From the NCBI RefSeq assembly GCF_000826545.1, contig NZ_CDME01000011.1, positions 1,874,657 to 1,938,656 of the forward strand: 64,000 bases of DNA, written 5' to 3'. Of the stretch, positions 33,479 to 41,892 are shown in pieces. The stretch is from Kibdelosporangium sp. MJ126-NF4 (GTDB lineage Bacteria; Actinomycetota; Actinomycetes; Mycobacteriales; Pseudonocardiaceae). Position numbers and translations under genes: made by a program. The notes under the pieces are model-generated. The model was not told the DNA's origin and made no database searches. It saw only the letters and a list, made by a program, of their open reading frames with translations. The first letter of the stretch is position 1. Every line of letters starts with the position of its first letter.

Positions 33479-34735
33479 TTACCGGGCTTGCGACAACGTC
33501 GGATCATGCGGTTCGGCCGGCCGGGACGCGGCCCGCTCGGCCACCGCGAACGTCATTGCGGCCCCCCAGAGCACAAGTGGGTACACCAGGTAGCCCCAGC
33601 GGCTGGCAGGCACCATCAGGATGGCGGCGCCGAGGCCGATCGCGGCCTTGAGCATCGTGTCCGAGCCGGTCGTCGGTGGGTCAACGAACAGCCAGACGGT
33701 CAGCGCCAGCGCGGTGAGCCCGAGCAGGACGAGTGCGACGACATGCCCCACTTGGCCCATGCTCGAGATCAGATGCCCAGGCAGAGGGCTCGCCGCCGGT
33801 GAGGTGATCAGTCCGGTTCCGGACGGGAACTTGATCACGTGTTCGACGAAGGCTCCCGGGTGGACGATCAGCACCGGGATGTTCAGCAGCGCGGTGACCC
33901 CGATGACCGCGGTGCCGAACCTGAGCAGAGACGCGCGGCCGGCCCTGGTGGTGACGACAAGGAAAGCGATCACCACCACGGCCGGCAGCGCACTGAGCTT
34001 CATGCTCACCACGATCGCGAGCAGACAGCCGCACCAGACGGCCTTGCGGCGCGCGGCCAGCGCCCCGGCGAGGATGATCAGACCGATGATCGCCAGGTCC
34101 GGCCCGGCGACAGCGAACGTCAGCGCGGTCAGCGGACTGACGACGGCCAGGTGCGCGGCCCGCACCGGCGGCTTCGGCCAGCCGAGAAGTTTCAGACTCA
34201 GCGCGATGGTCGCGATGGCGGTCAGGGCGAACATGATCCGCGCGTCGGTGATCGCGCCGCCCAGCAGCGCCCGTGGCATGCCGAAGACTGTCATCGCCGG
34301 GCCGTAGGGCGTGTAGTCGTTGACCTCGGGCGGCCGTGGCAGTGCCGCGATGTCCGTGTACGGCGTCCCGGTGTCGAACAGCAGGCTCGCCGACCGCTCG
34401 ATCACCCACACCTCCGGCTGGGATGACCACTGGAAGGGCGTGATCACCCAGTCCGAGCCGGTCAGCCTGCGGAAGATCAGCATGACCAGCGGCGCGACCA
34501 TGCCGACGACGCCGACCAGTCCGACCGGGAGCCACCGGGAGCGCATCCAGCCGGTGCCCGTGGTGGTCAGCAACCAGATCGCGTGCGCCGCGCCCAGAAT
34601 GTAGGCCACGGACGCGAAGTTGCCCCAGATCCGGTAGCCGTAGAACTCCGACCACAACGCGGTCACGACAGCGAAGACGGCGCAGACCACGTAGATGGCG
34701 ACGTCCAACCCCAGAGCCCTGCGCCGATCGCCCAC
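33479..34735 (-). CDS. Polytopic membrane protein, GT87/mannosyltransferase-like
   Basis: Integral membrane protein of 418 residues with about ten hydrophobic spans. Charged loops such as SQPEVWVIERSASLLFDTG, PPEVNDYTPYGPAM and YPLVLWGAA match the polyprenyl-phosphate-mannose-dependent mannosyltransferases (DUF2029/GT87), which build lipoglycans on the outer face of the membrane. The assignment rests on topology and a few motifs. I chose GTG 34735 (VGDRRRALGLDVAIYVV) because TACAGT lies seven bases upstream, a leaderless arrangement; the longer open frame reads non-membrane shadow sequence. Confidence 0.7.
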   Translation of the reverse strand: MGDRRRALGLDVAIYVVCAVFAVVTALWSEFYGYRIWGNFASVAYILGAAHAIWLLTTTGTGWMRSRWLPVGLVGVVGMVAPLVMLIFRRLTGSDWVITPFQWSSQPEVWVIERSASLLFDTGTPYTDIAALPRPPEVNDYTPYGPAMTVFGMPRALLGGAITDARIMFALTAIATIALSLKLLGWPKPPVRAAHLAVVSPLTALTFAVAGPDLAIIGLIILAGALAARRKAVWCGCLLAIVVSMKLSALPAVVVIAFLVVTTRAGRASLLRFGTAVIGVTALLNIPVLIVHPGAFVEHVIKFPSGTGLITSPAASPLPGHLISSMGQVGHVVALVLLGLTALALTVWLFVDPPTTGSDTMLKAAIGLGAAILMVPASRWGYLVYPLVLWGAAMTFAVAERAASRPAEPHDPTLSQAR

Positions 34736-34742
34736 AGCGAAA

Positions 34743-34748
34743 ACTGTA
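34743..34748 (-). promoter_or_regulatory. Putative -10 box for leaderless membrane-protein transcript
   Basis: TACAGT on the minus strand, seven bases before the GTG at 34735, with no Shine-Dalgarno sequence between. Confidence 0.45.
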
Positions 34749-34811
34749 CCGAGGGGGAAGCAGCGGCAGTTCAGGGGTGTTGAGTCCGCCAGAGAGACAG
34801 GAGTGTGCGGG

Positions 34812-36701
34812 GTGGACGGAACCTGGGGTCTGCTGATGGGTGCGGCGCGCACTGCCGACGCGCCAAAGGGCGTTCGGAAAGGCACAGTGCGGCGCGTCCT
34901 GAGTTTTGCGAAACCACACCGAAAGTTGCTGATTGCGTTTCTGATACTCACCGTCGCATCGGCAGTGCTGGCAGTGACGACGCCATTGCTTGCCGGTCGC
35001 GTTGTGGACGCCATTGTCGGCGGCCGTGACGCGTCTTTGGTGATTTGGCTCGCCGTGCTGATTGCCGCACTCGCGGTACTGGACGCCGGTCTCGGATTGG
35101 TTGAGCGCTGGCAGTCGTCGCGAATCGGTGAGAGTTTGATCTTCGACCTGCGCCGCGCTGTTTTCGGGCACGTGCAGCGCATGCCGGTCGCGTTCTTCAC
35201 CAGGACGAGGACTGGTGCTCTCGTCTCGCGGCTCAATAACGACGTAATGGGGGCGCAGCGGGCGTTCACCTCCACACTGTCGGGCCTTGTCGCCAATGTG
35301 ATCCAGCTCGCGCTCTCACTCGGTGTGATGCTGACGCTGTCCTGGCAGGTGACCGCGTTGGCGTTGGTGTTGCTGCCGGTGTTCGTACTTCCCGCGAGGC
35401 GTGTCGGGCGCAGGCTTGCCGATTTGCAGCGTGAGGCGTCGGGCCTGAACGCGTCGATGACGACGCAGATGACCGAACGGTTCTCCGCGCCGGGCGCGAC
35501 ACTGGTCAAGCTTTTCGGGCGCCCGAAGGCGGAGGCGGCGGAATTCGGCGCGAAGGCGGGCCGGGTCAGGGACATCGGTATCCGCACCGCGATGGCCACC
35601 CGCTGGTTCATGACCAGCCTGACGCTGGTTTCCGCGTTGGCGCAGGCCCTGGTCTACGGGCTCGGCGGCTGGCTGGCGATCCGCGGCGATCTCGCGCCCG
35701 GCACGGTCGTCGCGCTGGCGTTGCTGCTCACGCGGCTGTACTTGCCGCTCACGGCGCTGGCGAACGTCCGCGTCGACGTGATGACCGCGCTCGTGTCGTT
35801 CGAGCGGGTCTTCGAGGTGCTCGACCTGCCGCCGATGATCACCGAGAAGCCGGACGCCCGCACGGTGCCCACCGGCGGTGTGTCGGTGCTGTTCGACGAC
35901 GTCCGGTTCGCCTACCCGGCCGCGGACAAGGTCTCGCTGGCGTCGCTGGAGGACGTCGCGGCGCTGGACACGCGTGGTGGCAAGGAAGTGCTGCACGGCG
36001 TCAGCTTCCGGGCCGAGCCCGGCCAGATGGTCGCACTGGTCGGTTCGTCCGGCGCGGGCAAGTCGACGATCGCGTCGCTGGTCCCGCGTTTGTACGATGT
36101 GGACAGCGGTGCGGTCCGGCTGTCTGATGTGGACGTCCGGGACCTGTCGTTCGACGCGGTGCGGGACACCGTCGGCGTGGTGACCCAGGACGGGCACCTG
36201 TTCCACGACACCATCCGGGCCAACGTGGCCTACGCCCGGCCGGACGCGACCGACGACGAGGTCATGTCGGCGCTGGAACGTGCCCGGCTCGCGGACCTGA
36301 TCGCGGCGCTGCCGGACGGACTGGACACCGTCGTCGGCGAACGCGGCTACCGGCTGTCCGGCGGGGAAAGGCAACGGCTGACCATCGCCCGGCTGCTGCT
36401 GGCCGACCAGCGCGTGGTGATCCTCGACGAGGCCACCGCGCACCTGGACTCCGAGTCCGAGGCCGCGGTGCAGGAGGCGCTGGTGCACGCGTTGGACGGC
36501 CGGACCGCGATCGTGATCGCGCACCGGCTGTCCACGATCCGGGCCGCCGACCAGATCCTCGTGGTGGAGGGCGGTCGGATCGTGGAGCGCGGCACCCACA
36601 CCGAACTGCTCAACCGCGACGGCCGGTACGCCGAACTGCACAACACGCAGTTCGCCCGGCCCGCCTCAGAGTTGCGGGACCCTGGTCCCGTACAGGTCTA
36701 G
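34812..36701 (+). CDS. ABC transporter, fused permease/ATPase (exporter type)
   Basis: Homodimer-type ABC exporter half-transporter of 629 residues. Six membrane spans (about residues 40-320) include the coupling segment MPVAFFTRTRTGALVSRLNND. The ATPase domain has Walker A VGSSGAGKST, signature LSGGERQR, Walker B VVILDEATAHLD and the switch IVIAHRLSTIR. Such proteins export lipids, peptides or drugs. GTG 34812 follows AGGAG. The last 36 bases overlap the convergent SIS gene. Confidence 0.92.
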   Translation: MDGTWGLLMGAARTADAPKGVRKGTVRRVLSFAKPHRKLLIAFLILTVASAVLAVTTPLLAGRVVDAIVGGRDASLVIWLAVLIAALAVLDAGLGLVERWQSSRIGESLIFDLRRAVFGHVQRMPVAFFTRTRTGALVSRLNNDVMGAQRAFTSTLSGLVANVIQLALSLGVMLTLSWQVTALALVLLPVFVLPARRVGRRLADLQREASGLNASMTTQMTERFSAPGATLVKLFGRPKAEAAEFGAKAGRVRDIGIRTAMATRWFMTSLTLVSALAQALVYGLGGWLAIRGDLAPGTVVALALLLTRLYLPLTALANVRVDVMTALVSFERVFEVLDLPPMITEKPDARTVPTGGVSVLFDDVRFAYPAADKVSLASLEDVAALDTRGGKEVLHGVSFRAEPGQMVALVGSSGAGKSTIASLVPRLYDVDSGAVRLSDVDVRDLSFDAVRDTVGVVTQDGHLFHDTIRANVAYARPDATDDEVMSALERARLADLIAALPDGLDTVVGERGYRLSGGERQRLTIARLLLADQRVVILDEATAHLDSESEAAVQEALVHALDGRTAIVIAHRLSTIRAADQILVVEGGRIVERGTHTELLNRDGRYAELHNTQFARPASELRDPGPVQV

Positions 36702-37382
36702 GTAACGCTGGTTGGCCTCGTCGCCACCGGGCACGTTCGAACTGCGCCACAACGGGATCTCCACGCCCGCCGCGGCCGCCTTGTCCACGAGCCGGGCGAG
36801 GATCTCGCCCCACAGGAACGCGTTGGCCACAGTGGACAGTGCGGAGGTGACCGGTGCCTCCGGCGGGTAGCTGGAGTCACCGGGGGCGACCAGCGTGTCG
36901 AGCACGATCGCGGCGTTCTCGGCGAGCGTGGTGTCCGACCGCCGGGGCGCGACCGCGTTCGCCGCGCTCGACGTCACCGCGACGACCGGCATGTCCGCGT
37001 TCTGCGCGGCGATGGCCAGTTCGACCGGGTACGGGTTGACGCCGGAGGTGGAGAAGACCACGAGCACGTCGTGGCCGCTCAGCTCGACCTTGCTGAAGAC
37101 CTCGCCTGCCAGTCCGGTGATCCGCTCCGCGCTGGTCGACGCCCGTGCGCCGTGCAGCGGTTGGATCTGGGGGTGGTACAGCGGGTACACGCAGGCCAGG
37201 CCGCCCGCGCGGTAGAACGTCTCGGCGACGACGGCGAGCGAGTGACCGGCGCCGCCGGTCAGCACCAGGCCACCGGCACGGACACTGCCGAGGAACAGAT
37301 CGGCGACATTGTTCAACGCGTCGGCGTTGTGTTTCTCGACCTGGACCAGATGATCCCTGACCAGGTTGCCGAATACGGCCAT
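36666..37382 (-). CDS. SIS-domain sugar phosphate isomerase-like protein
   Basis: Cytoplasmic protein of 238 residues with a single SIS (phosphosugar-binding) domain. GLVLTGGAGHSLAVVAETFYRAGGL lies near the N-terminus, VLVVFSTSGVNPYPVELAIAA carries the Ser-rich phosphate loop, and VVAVTSS follows. Relatives act on N-acetylhexosamine phosphates or as their sensors. A near-perfect DasR-type operator lies 30 bases upstream of the ATG, which supports amino-sugar control. The 3' end overlaps the ABC exporter gene by 36 bases. Confidence 0.85.
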   Translation of the reverse strand: MAVFGNLVRDHLVQVEKHNADALNNVADLFLGSVRAGGLVLTGGAGHSLAVVAETFYRAGGLACVYPLYHPQIQPLHGARASTSAERITGLAGEVFSKVELSGHDVLVVFSTSGVNPYPVELAIAAQNADMPVVAVTSSAANAVAPRRSDTTLAENAAIVLDTLVAPGDSSYPPEAPVTSALSTVANAFLWGEILARLVDKAAAAGVEIPLWRSSNVPGGDEANQRYLDLYGTRVPQL

Positions 37383-37411
37383 GCTCGCAGTTCCTCCTCG
37401 GTCGACCTCGC

Positions 37412-37427
37412 AATGGTCTATACCAGT
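37412..37427. promoter_or_regulatory. DasR-responsive element (dre)-like operator
   Basis: AATGGTCTATACCAGT, a 16-bp dyad with core TGGTCTATACCA, close to the known dre pattern (A[CG]TGGTCTAGACCA[CG]T) bound by the GlcNAc-sensing GntR repressor DasR. It lies upstream of the SIS-domain gene. No dasR gene is in the window. Confidence 0.7.
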
Positions 37428-37460
37428 GTGGAGGAGGCGTCAAGGCTTTCCCTCGTGCCG

Positions 37461-38018
37461 TCACTCCGCGGGGAGCTGGTCCGGCCTGTCCACATCGGAG
37501 CCGTCCGAGACGTCGTCGCACGGGATCAGGTCCGGCTTGTTCCGGCGCAGGTACTCCCGCGCGCCCGCGTCACCTGTGGCCAGTTCGTACACCCCGGCCC
37601 AGTGGTCACGGCCGATCAGCACCGGATGGCCTGGTTCTCCGTGGTAGGAGGCTCGCAGCAACGCCTGTGGGCTCGCCAGTTCTCTGAGCCTGTCGATTGC
37701 TGCTGACCGGATTCCCGGGGTGTCGACCGGGAGGATGATGACCGCGTCGCCGTGGACTGCCCGCAGACCGACTCGGAGGGTTGAGCCCATTCCCTGTTGC
37801 CAGTCGGGGTTGTCCACCGCGTTGAGCGCTGGTGCCTGCGCGCGGATGGTCTCGCTGTCCGCGCCCAGTACCGCGAGCACGGGGGAGCAGCCGCCTTCCT
37901 CGAGGACTCTGACCGCTCGTTCCACGAACAGTTCGCCCTGGTAGCGGATGCGGGCCTTGGGCATGCCGTATCTGCGGCCCGCCCCCGCCGCCAGGACGAG
38001 GCCCGCGACGTCAGCCAT
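37461..38018 (-). CDS. MobA-like nucleotidyltransferase
   Basis: NTP-transferase-fold protein of 185 residues. The nucleotide-binding signature LVLAAGAGRRYGMPKA is at the N-terminus, with the metal-binding ILPVDTPGIR and the GEPGHPVLIGRDHW segment typical of molybdenum cofactor cytidylyl/guanylyltransferases (MocA/MobA). No other molybdenum genes are adjacent, so the nucleotide acceptor is uncertain. Its ATG overlaps the end of the alpha/beta hydrolase gene by 8 bases, implying one operon. Confidence 0.82.
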   Translation of the reverse strand: MADVAGLVLAAGAGRRYGMPKARIRYQGELFVERAVRVLEEGGCSPVLAVLGADSETIRAQAPALNAVDNPDWQQGMGSTLRVGLRAVHGDAVIILPVDTPGIRSAAIDRLRELASPQALLRASYHGEPGHPVLIGRDHWAGVYELATGDAGAREYLRRNKPDLIPCDDVSDGSDVDRPDQLPAE

Positions 38019-38847
38019 GCTCGGACAGGTGTTCCAGCAGCAGGCGGCTCAGTCCCTCGTCCGCCTGCTCCGGCAGCCAGTGGCCGATGTCCTGGAACAT
38101 CTCGAAACGGTAGGGACCTTCCACCCACTCCTCGGTGCCCAGCGCCGCCGTCGAGCCGAAGGCCACGTCCTCGGTGCCCCACGCGTACAGCGTCGGGACC
38201 TTCACCTTGTCCGTCCGCCCGCTGTACTTGATGCCCCGGTACCAGTTCAGCGCCGCGACGAGGGCACCTGGTTCGGAGAGGCGTTCGACGTACTCACGGA
38301 CGTGCTCGCGGGGCACGACGCCCTCGTAGAGCTGTTTGAGCGCCGCCGCGTTGTTGGCCAGCAGTTGTTTCTCCGCGCCGCGGACGTTCTGCAGCGTCGG
38401 GATGTAGGAGGAGCGTTGCTGCTGGTCCTCGTCTGTCTTGAGCGCCCTGGCGTAGGCGCCGGGATGCGGGATCGACACCACGGTGAGCGTGCGGACGCGG
38501 TCGGGGTGCTCGGCCGCCGTGTGCCAGGCGACGTTGCCGCCCCAGTCGTGGCCGACGAGGTCGAACTTCGGCCAGCCCAGCTCGTCGGCGATCCGGACCA
38601 CGTCGGCGGCCAGGTCCTCGATGCGGTAGTCCTCGGGGCGTTCCGGGCGCACGTCGGGGGAGTAGCCGCGCTGGTCCGGCGCGATCGCCCGGTACCCGGC
38701 CGCGGACAACGTCGCCAGCTGGTGCCCCCACTGCGTGGACGCCTCGGGGAAGCCGTGCAGCAGCAGGACGCCCCTGCCGTCGTCCGGACCGGCCGCCAAC
38801 GCGTCGAACCTGCCCTGGTCCGTGCTGATCCCGATGTGCTCGATCAC
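38011..38847 (-). CDS. Alpha/beta hydrolase, epoxide hydrolase-like
   Basis: Soluble hydrolase of 278 residues. The oxyanion motif HGFPE, the nucleophile elbow VGHDWGG with Asp as nucleophile (as in epoxide hydrolases and haloalkane dehalogenases), DQRGYSPDVRP, and the C-terminal His in IGHWLPEQ are all present. The Asp nucleophile argues against an esterase. The cap region (about residues 130-210) is of normal size. It is the first gene of a pair with the MobA-like gene and is divergent from another hydrolase. Confidence 0.87.
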   Translation of the reverse strand: MIEHIGISTDQGRFDALAAGPDDGRGVLLLHGFPEASTQWGHQLATLSAAGYRAIAPDQRGYSPDVRPERPEDYRIEDLAADVVRIADELGWPKFDLVGHDWGGNVAWHTAAEHPDRVRTLTVVSIPHPGAYARALKTDEDQQQRSSYIPTLQNVRGAEKQLLANNAAALKQLYEGVVPREHVREYVERLSEPGALVAALNWYRGIKYSGRTDKVKVPTLYAWGTEDVAFGSTAALGTEEWVEGPYRFEMFQDIGHWLPEQADEGLSRLLLEHLSEHG

Positions 38848-38904
38848 TCATGGAGTATCCACCCGGGATCACGCCAAGCCGCTCGGGGCCGGGCGCCGAA
38901 TGGT

Positions 38905-38910
38905 TAGGGT
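38905..38910 (+). promoter_or_regulatory. Putative -10 box for leaderless hydrolase transcript
   Basis: TAGGGT followed by seven bases and the GTG at 38918; no ribosome site is visible. Confidence 0.4.
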
Positions 38911-38917
38911 GGCTAAC

Positions 38918-39538
38918 GTGTCCGGACCTCATCTGAGCCAGCTCGGTTCCCCCGACCCGCGGGTCGTCGCGCTCCTGCTGCACGGCGGCCGCGAGCACGG
39001 CCCTGGGCCGATGCCGCGCTTCGGGCTGGCCTATCTGCGGATGGTGCCGTTCGCCCGAGACCTCGCGCGGATCGACGGCGTCGCCGTGTTCCAACTCCGC
39101 AACCGTCTTCGTGGATGGAACGAGCCCCGTCTCGACGCCGTTCGGGACGCGCGCTGGGCGCTCGACGAGATCGGCAACCGTTTTCCCGGTGTTCCCGTCG
39201 TTGTCATCGGCCATTCCATGGGCGGGCGGGTGGCGTTCCGGGTCGCCGACGGTCCGGCCGTCACCGCTGTGTGCGCGTTGGCGCCGTGGTGCGAGCCCAG
39301 TGATCCGGTTCAGCAACTCGCCGGGCGGGCCGTGGTCATCGGGCACGGCAGGCTCGACCGCGTCACCGATCCCCGCAAGACCCGTGACTACGCACGGCGA
39401 GCCGAAGAGGTGGCCGATCGTGTCGATCTCCGGTGGGTCGACGGCGAGACGCACGCGCTGCTGCGCAAGCCCCGCGTGTGGCGTGACCTGGTACGGGAGT
39501 TCACGCATGGTCAGCTGGCGCACTCGCGCGAAGGGTGA
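38918..39538 (+). CDS. Alpha/beta hydrolase (lysophospholipase/dienelactone hydrolase-like)
   Basis: Small serine hydrolase of 206 residues. RVVALLLHGGREHGPGP carries the oxyanion HG; VVVIGHSMGGRVAFRVA the nucleophile Ser; VVIGHGRLDRVTDP the Asp region; and GETHALLRKPRVW the His. No lid domain is present. In-frame starts at ATG 38900, GTG 38909 and GTG 38918 are possible; I prefer the last because a TAGGGT box lies seven bases before it. Substrate unknown. Confidence 0.8.
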   Translation: MSGPHLSQLGSPDPRVVALLLHGGREHGPGPMPRFGLAYLRMVPFARDLARIDGVAVFQLRNRLRGWNEPRLDAVRDARWALDEIGNRFPGVPVVVIGHSMGGRVAFRVADGPAVTAVCALAPWCEPSDPVQQLAGRAVVIGHGRLDRVTDPRKTRDYARRAEEVADRVDLRWVDGETHALLRKPRVWRDLVREFTHGQLAHSREG

Positions 39539-39624
39539 TCAGGTGACTCCGTAGGGTGGGTGCACGCAACCTCGGCCGGTGGTGTCACGTCCTGTGAACA
39601 TCCTTGAAAGGTCGGGGGACGGAT

Positions 39625-40818
39625 ATGAGGACGAGGATGAGTCACGGGCAGCCGCACGGTCCGAGGGACGGCCAGGCGGGTACCTTCCGCATTCCGGGAC
39701 AGGCACCGCAGCCGCGCCAGGACCACAACCGGCAGAACCAGGACTACCAGCGGCAAGCCCGGCGGCAGCCACAGGGTGGTTACCGCCAGCCGCCGCCGGA
39801 CGAGCCGCCGGGCCAGGTGCCGTACGGCTCGGGCAGTGCCCGTCCGCCGCGGCGCAAGCGCAGAGTCGGCAAGATCCTGATGATCATCCTGCTCGTCATC
39901 GTCGTGCTGATCGCGGCGACGTGGATCTACCTCGAGTCGGCGTTCAACCGGGTCGACGCGCTGACGGAGTACCCGGGCCGCCCGGCCGCCGGTGCGGGCA
40001 CGAACTGGCTGATCGTCGGGTCGGACAGCCGGCAGGGGCTGGACGTCGAGGAGCAGGAGCGACTGGCCACAGGGGACGCCAAGGGACAGCGCACCGACAC
40101 GATGATGCTGCTGCACCTGCCGGACAACAACGAGAAGCCGACCATGGTCAGTCTGCTTCGTGACTCCTATGTGGACATTCCAGGCAAGGGCAAGAACAAG
40201 CTGAACGCCGCGTACTCCTTCGGTGGCCCGAAGCTGCTGGCGCAGACAGTGGAGAAGAACACCAACCTGCGCCTCGACCACTACATCGAGATCGGCTTCG
40301 GCGGGTTCGCCAGCGTGGTGGACGCGGTCGGCGGCGTGGAGATGTGCCTCGACAAGCCGCTCAAGGACCCGCTCGCCGGGATCGACCTGCCCGCCGGGTG
40401 CCAGGAGCTCGACGGCGCCAACGCGCTGGGCTACGTCCGGACGCGAGTCGGGCCGCGTGCCGACCTCGACCGCGTGAACCGGCAGCGCCAGTTCATCTCG
40501 GCGCTGATGGACAAGGTCGCCAGCCCTGGCACGGTGCTCAACCCGTTCCGGCTGGTCCCGCTGCTCGCCGACGCGCCGGACGCGATCACCCTCGGCGAGG
40601 GCGACCACCTGCACAACCTGCCCAGCCTCGGCTTCGCCATCGCGGGCGCCAGCAGCGGATCGACCGTCAGCACGAGCGTGCCGTGGAACGCGACCAAGAG
40701 CGTCCCCAAGATCGGCTCGGTGCTCGTGTGGGACGAGGCCAAGTGCAAGGCACTGTTCGACGCGCTGCGCAACGACACCGCCGTGCCGTCCAGCGTGATC
40801 ACGCTGCCGGGCGGCTGA
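39625..40818 (+). CDS. LytR-CpsA-Psr (LCP) family protein
   Basis: Membrane-anchored phosphotransferase of 397 residues that attaches polymers such as arabinogalactan- or teichoic-type glycans to peptidoglycan. A long Gln/Pro/Arg-rich cytoplasmic N-terminus (about 80 residues) precedes one membrane span (KILMIILLVIVVLIAATWIY). The extracellular LCP domain has the lipid-phosphate-binding residues in LIVGSDSRQG, RTDTMMLLHL, MVSLLRDSYVDIPG and GYVRTRVGPRADLDRVNRQR. I chose ATG 39625; an upstream TTG at 39604 is less likely. A perfect hairpin terminates it. Confidence 0.92.
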   Translation: MRTRMSHGQPHGPRDGQAGTFRIPGQAPQPRQDHNRQNQDYQRQARRQPQGGYRQPPPDEPPGQVPYGSGSARPPRRKRRVGKILMIILLVIVVLIAATWIYLESAFNRVDALTEYPGRPAAGAGTNWLIVGSDSRQGLDVEEQERLATGDAKGQRTDTMMLLHLPDNNEKPTMVSLLRDSYVDIPGKGKNKLNAAYSFGGPKLLAQTVEKNTNLRLDHYIEIGFGGFASVVDAVGGVEMCLDKPLKDPLAGIDLPAGCQELDGANALGYVRTRVGPRADLDRVNRQRQFISALMDKVASPGTVLNPFRLVPLLADAPDAITLGEGDHLHNLPSLGFAIAGASSGSTVSTSVPWNATKSVPKIGSVLVWDEAKCKALFDALRNDTAVPSSVITLPGG

Positions 40819-40829
40819 TGCGCTGACGA

Positions 40830-40865
40830 CTGACACCTGGCCATCCCGAGATGGCCAGGTGTCAG
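40830..40865. terminator. Bidirectional hairpin terminator
   Basis: Perfect 16-bp stem: CTGACACCTGGCCATC at 40830-40845 pairs with GATGGCCAGGTGTCAG at 40850-40865 around a CCGA tetraloop. It serves the convergent LCP and STAS genes. Confidence 0.9.
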
Positions 40866-40890
40866 TCGAGCGATTCGAGGTGGGAACGGC

Positions 40891-41247
40891 TCAGTCCAGC
40901 GCCCCGGCGAGGTCGGGGTAGACAGGCAGCATCTCCTGCATACCGGCGATCTCGATGGACCGCAGCACCGCGCGGCCGGCGGCCACCAGCCGCACCTGGA
41001 CGCCCGCCTGCTCGCCGCGCTGGCGGACGTCCAGCAGCACGGCGAGTCCGGCGGAGCCGAAGAACGTCACGTCGGACAGGTCGACAACCAGGCGACTGTT
41101 GGCCGACTCGATCGCCTGGTCGCACGCCTCCGCCAGCACGGGCGCGGTGCTCATGTCGATCTCGCCGGTCACGTGCAGCACGACCGCGAGGCCTGCCACC
41201 CGCCGGTCCACCCGCAACGGGTCGTCTGACGTCGAACCTTTGCTCAC
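40891..41247 (-). CDS. STAS-domain anti-sigma factor antagonist
   Basis: Partner-switching antagonist of 118 residues. The STAS fold has VVLHVTGEIDMSTAPVLAEA, then LVVDLSDVTFFGSAGLAVLL with the phosphorylatable Ser in FGSAG. When dephosphorylated such proteins sequester an anti-sigma kinase. It lies 9 bases after the ATPase gene in the same orientation, so the pair are likely partners. A second STAS gene lies at 50365. Confidence 0.9.
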   Translation of the reverse strand: MSKGSTSDDPLRVDRRVAGLAVVLHVTGEIDMSTAPVLAEACDQAIESANSRLVVDLSDVTFFGSAGLAVLLDVRQRGEQAGVQVRLVAAGRAVLRSIEIAGMQEMLPVYPDLAGALD

Positions 41248-41256
41248 ACGGGTGTT

Positions 41257-41799
41257 CTACCGCAGCCCGTGCGGACCGGCGTCCCTGGGTGGTTCTCCCG
41301 GGCGGTTCAGCTTGGACAGCAGCCGCTCGAAGAACTCGTCGTCCACGTCCGCGGCCTCCGGTTCCGCGCCGCCGCCCGCGCTCTGCGGCGGCTTGCGGCG
41401 TTCCCGCCGGGGTAGCGGCACCGCTGAGGCGTTCATCCCGGTCGGCAGGGCCACCTCGCACCAGATCAGGTTTCCGCCGCCCTGCAGCGACATCACCCCG
41501 GCTTTCCGGCCTGCCAGCGTGTCGGGCACGACGGGCGGCAGCAGAGCCGCGTCCTCGACCTCGATCACCAGGACGTCACCGTGCAGTCGTAACCGCAATG
41601 TGATGAAACCGGGTACTTTCGAGTCGCTGCGCCGCACCACGGCACGCACGACCTCGCAGGCCACGTCGCTGGCCTCGTCCTGCATCTGCCGCAGCGACCA
41701 CTCGGTGAGCGCGAATCTGACGAACATGTCCGCGCAGTTCACAGCGGTCGGTAACGCGACCAGTCGCAGATCATCGACCTGCGTCGTCTGCGGGTTCAC
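41257..41799 (-). CDS. Degenerate RsbW-like ATPase domain protein
   Basis: Protein of 180 residues related to anti-sigma HATPase_c_2 kinases: LRLVALPTAVNCADMFVRFAL, then DVACEVVRAVVRRSDS where the N-box should be, and GVMSLQGGGNLIWCEVAL as a G-box remnant. The N-box Asn that holds Mg-ATP (E-L-V-x-N-A) is Ala here (E-V-V-R-A-V), so kinase activity is doubtful. The last 50 residues are charged and disordered. It is co-transcribed with the STAS gene. Confidence 0.8.
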   Translation of the reverse strand: MNPQTTQVDDLRLVALPTAVNCADMFVRFALTEWSLRQMQDEASDVACEVVRAVVRRSDSKVPGFITLRLRLHGDVLVIEVEDAALLPPVVPDTLAGRKAGVMSLQGGGNLIWCEVALPTGMNASAVPLPRRERRKPPQSAGGGAEPEAADVDDEFFERLLSKLNRPGEPPRDAGPHGLR

Positions 41800-41892
41800 C
41801 CTGCTGCCTCCTCGCGCGCGTCACCCGAACGGCCGTATCTTGCCCACATAAACTCGCGTTGCGGTAGCCAGGGTTATCCAATTCTTACCGAG

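Noticed and set aside
33467..33490. Terminator between the small HTH gene and the membrane protein gene
   Set aside because: Only a 5-bp stem around ACACC/GGTGT is visible, too weak to call.
34736..35611. In-frame N-terminal extension of the membrane protein gene
   Set aside because: The extra 292 codons run antisense through the ABC exporter and lack hydrophobic segments; GTG 34735 with its -10 box fits better.
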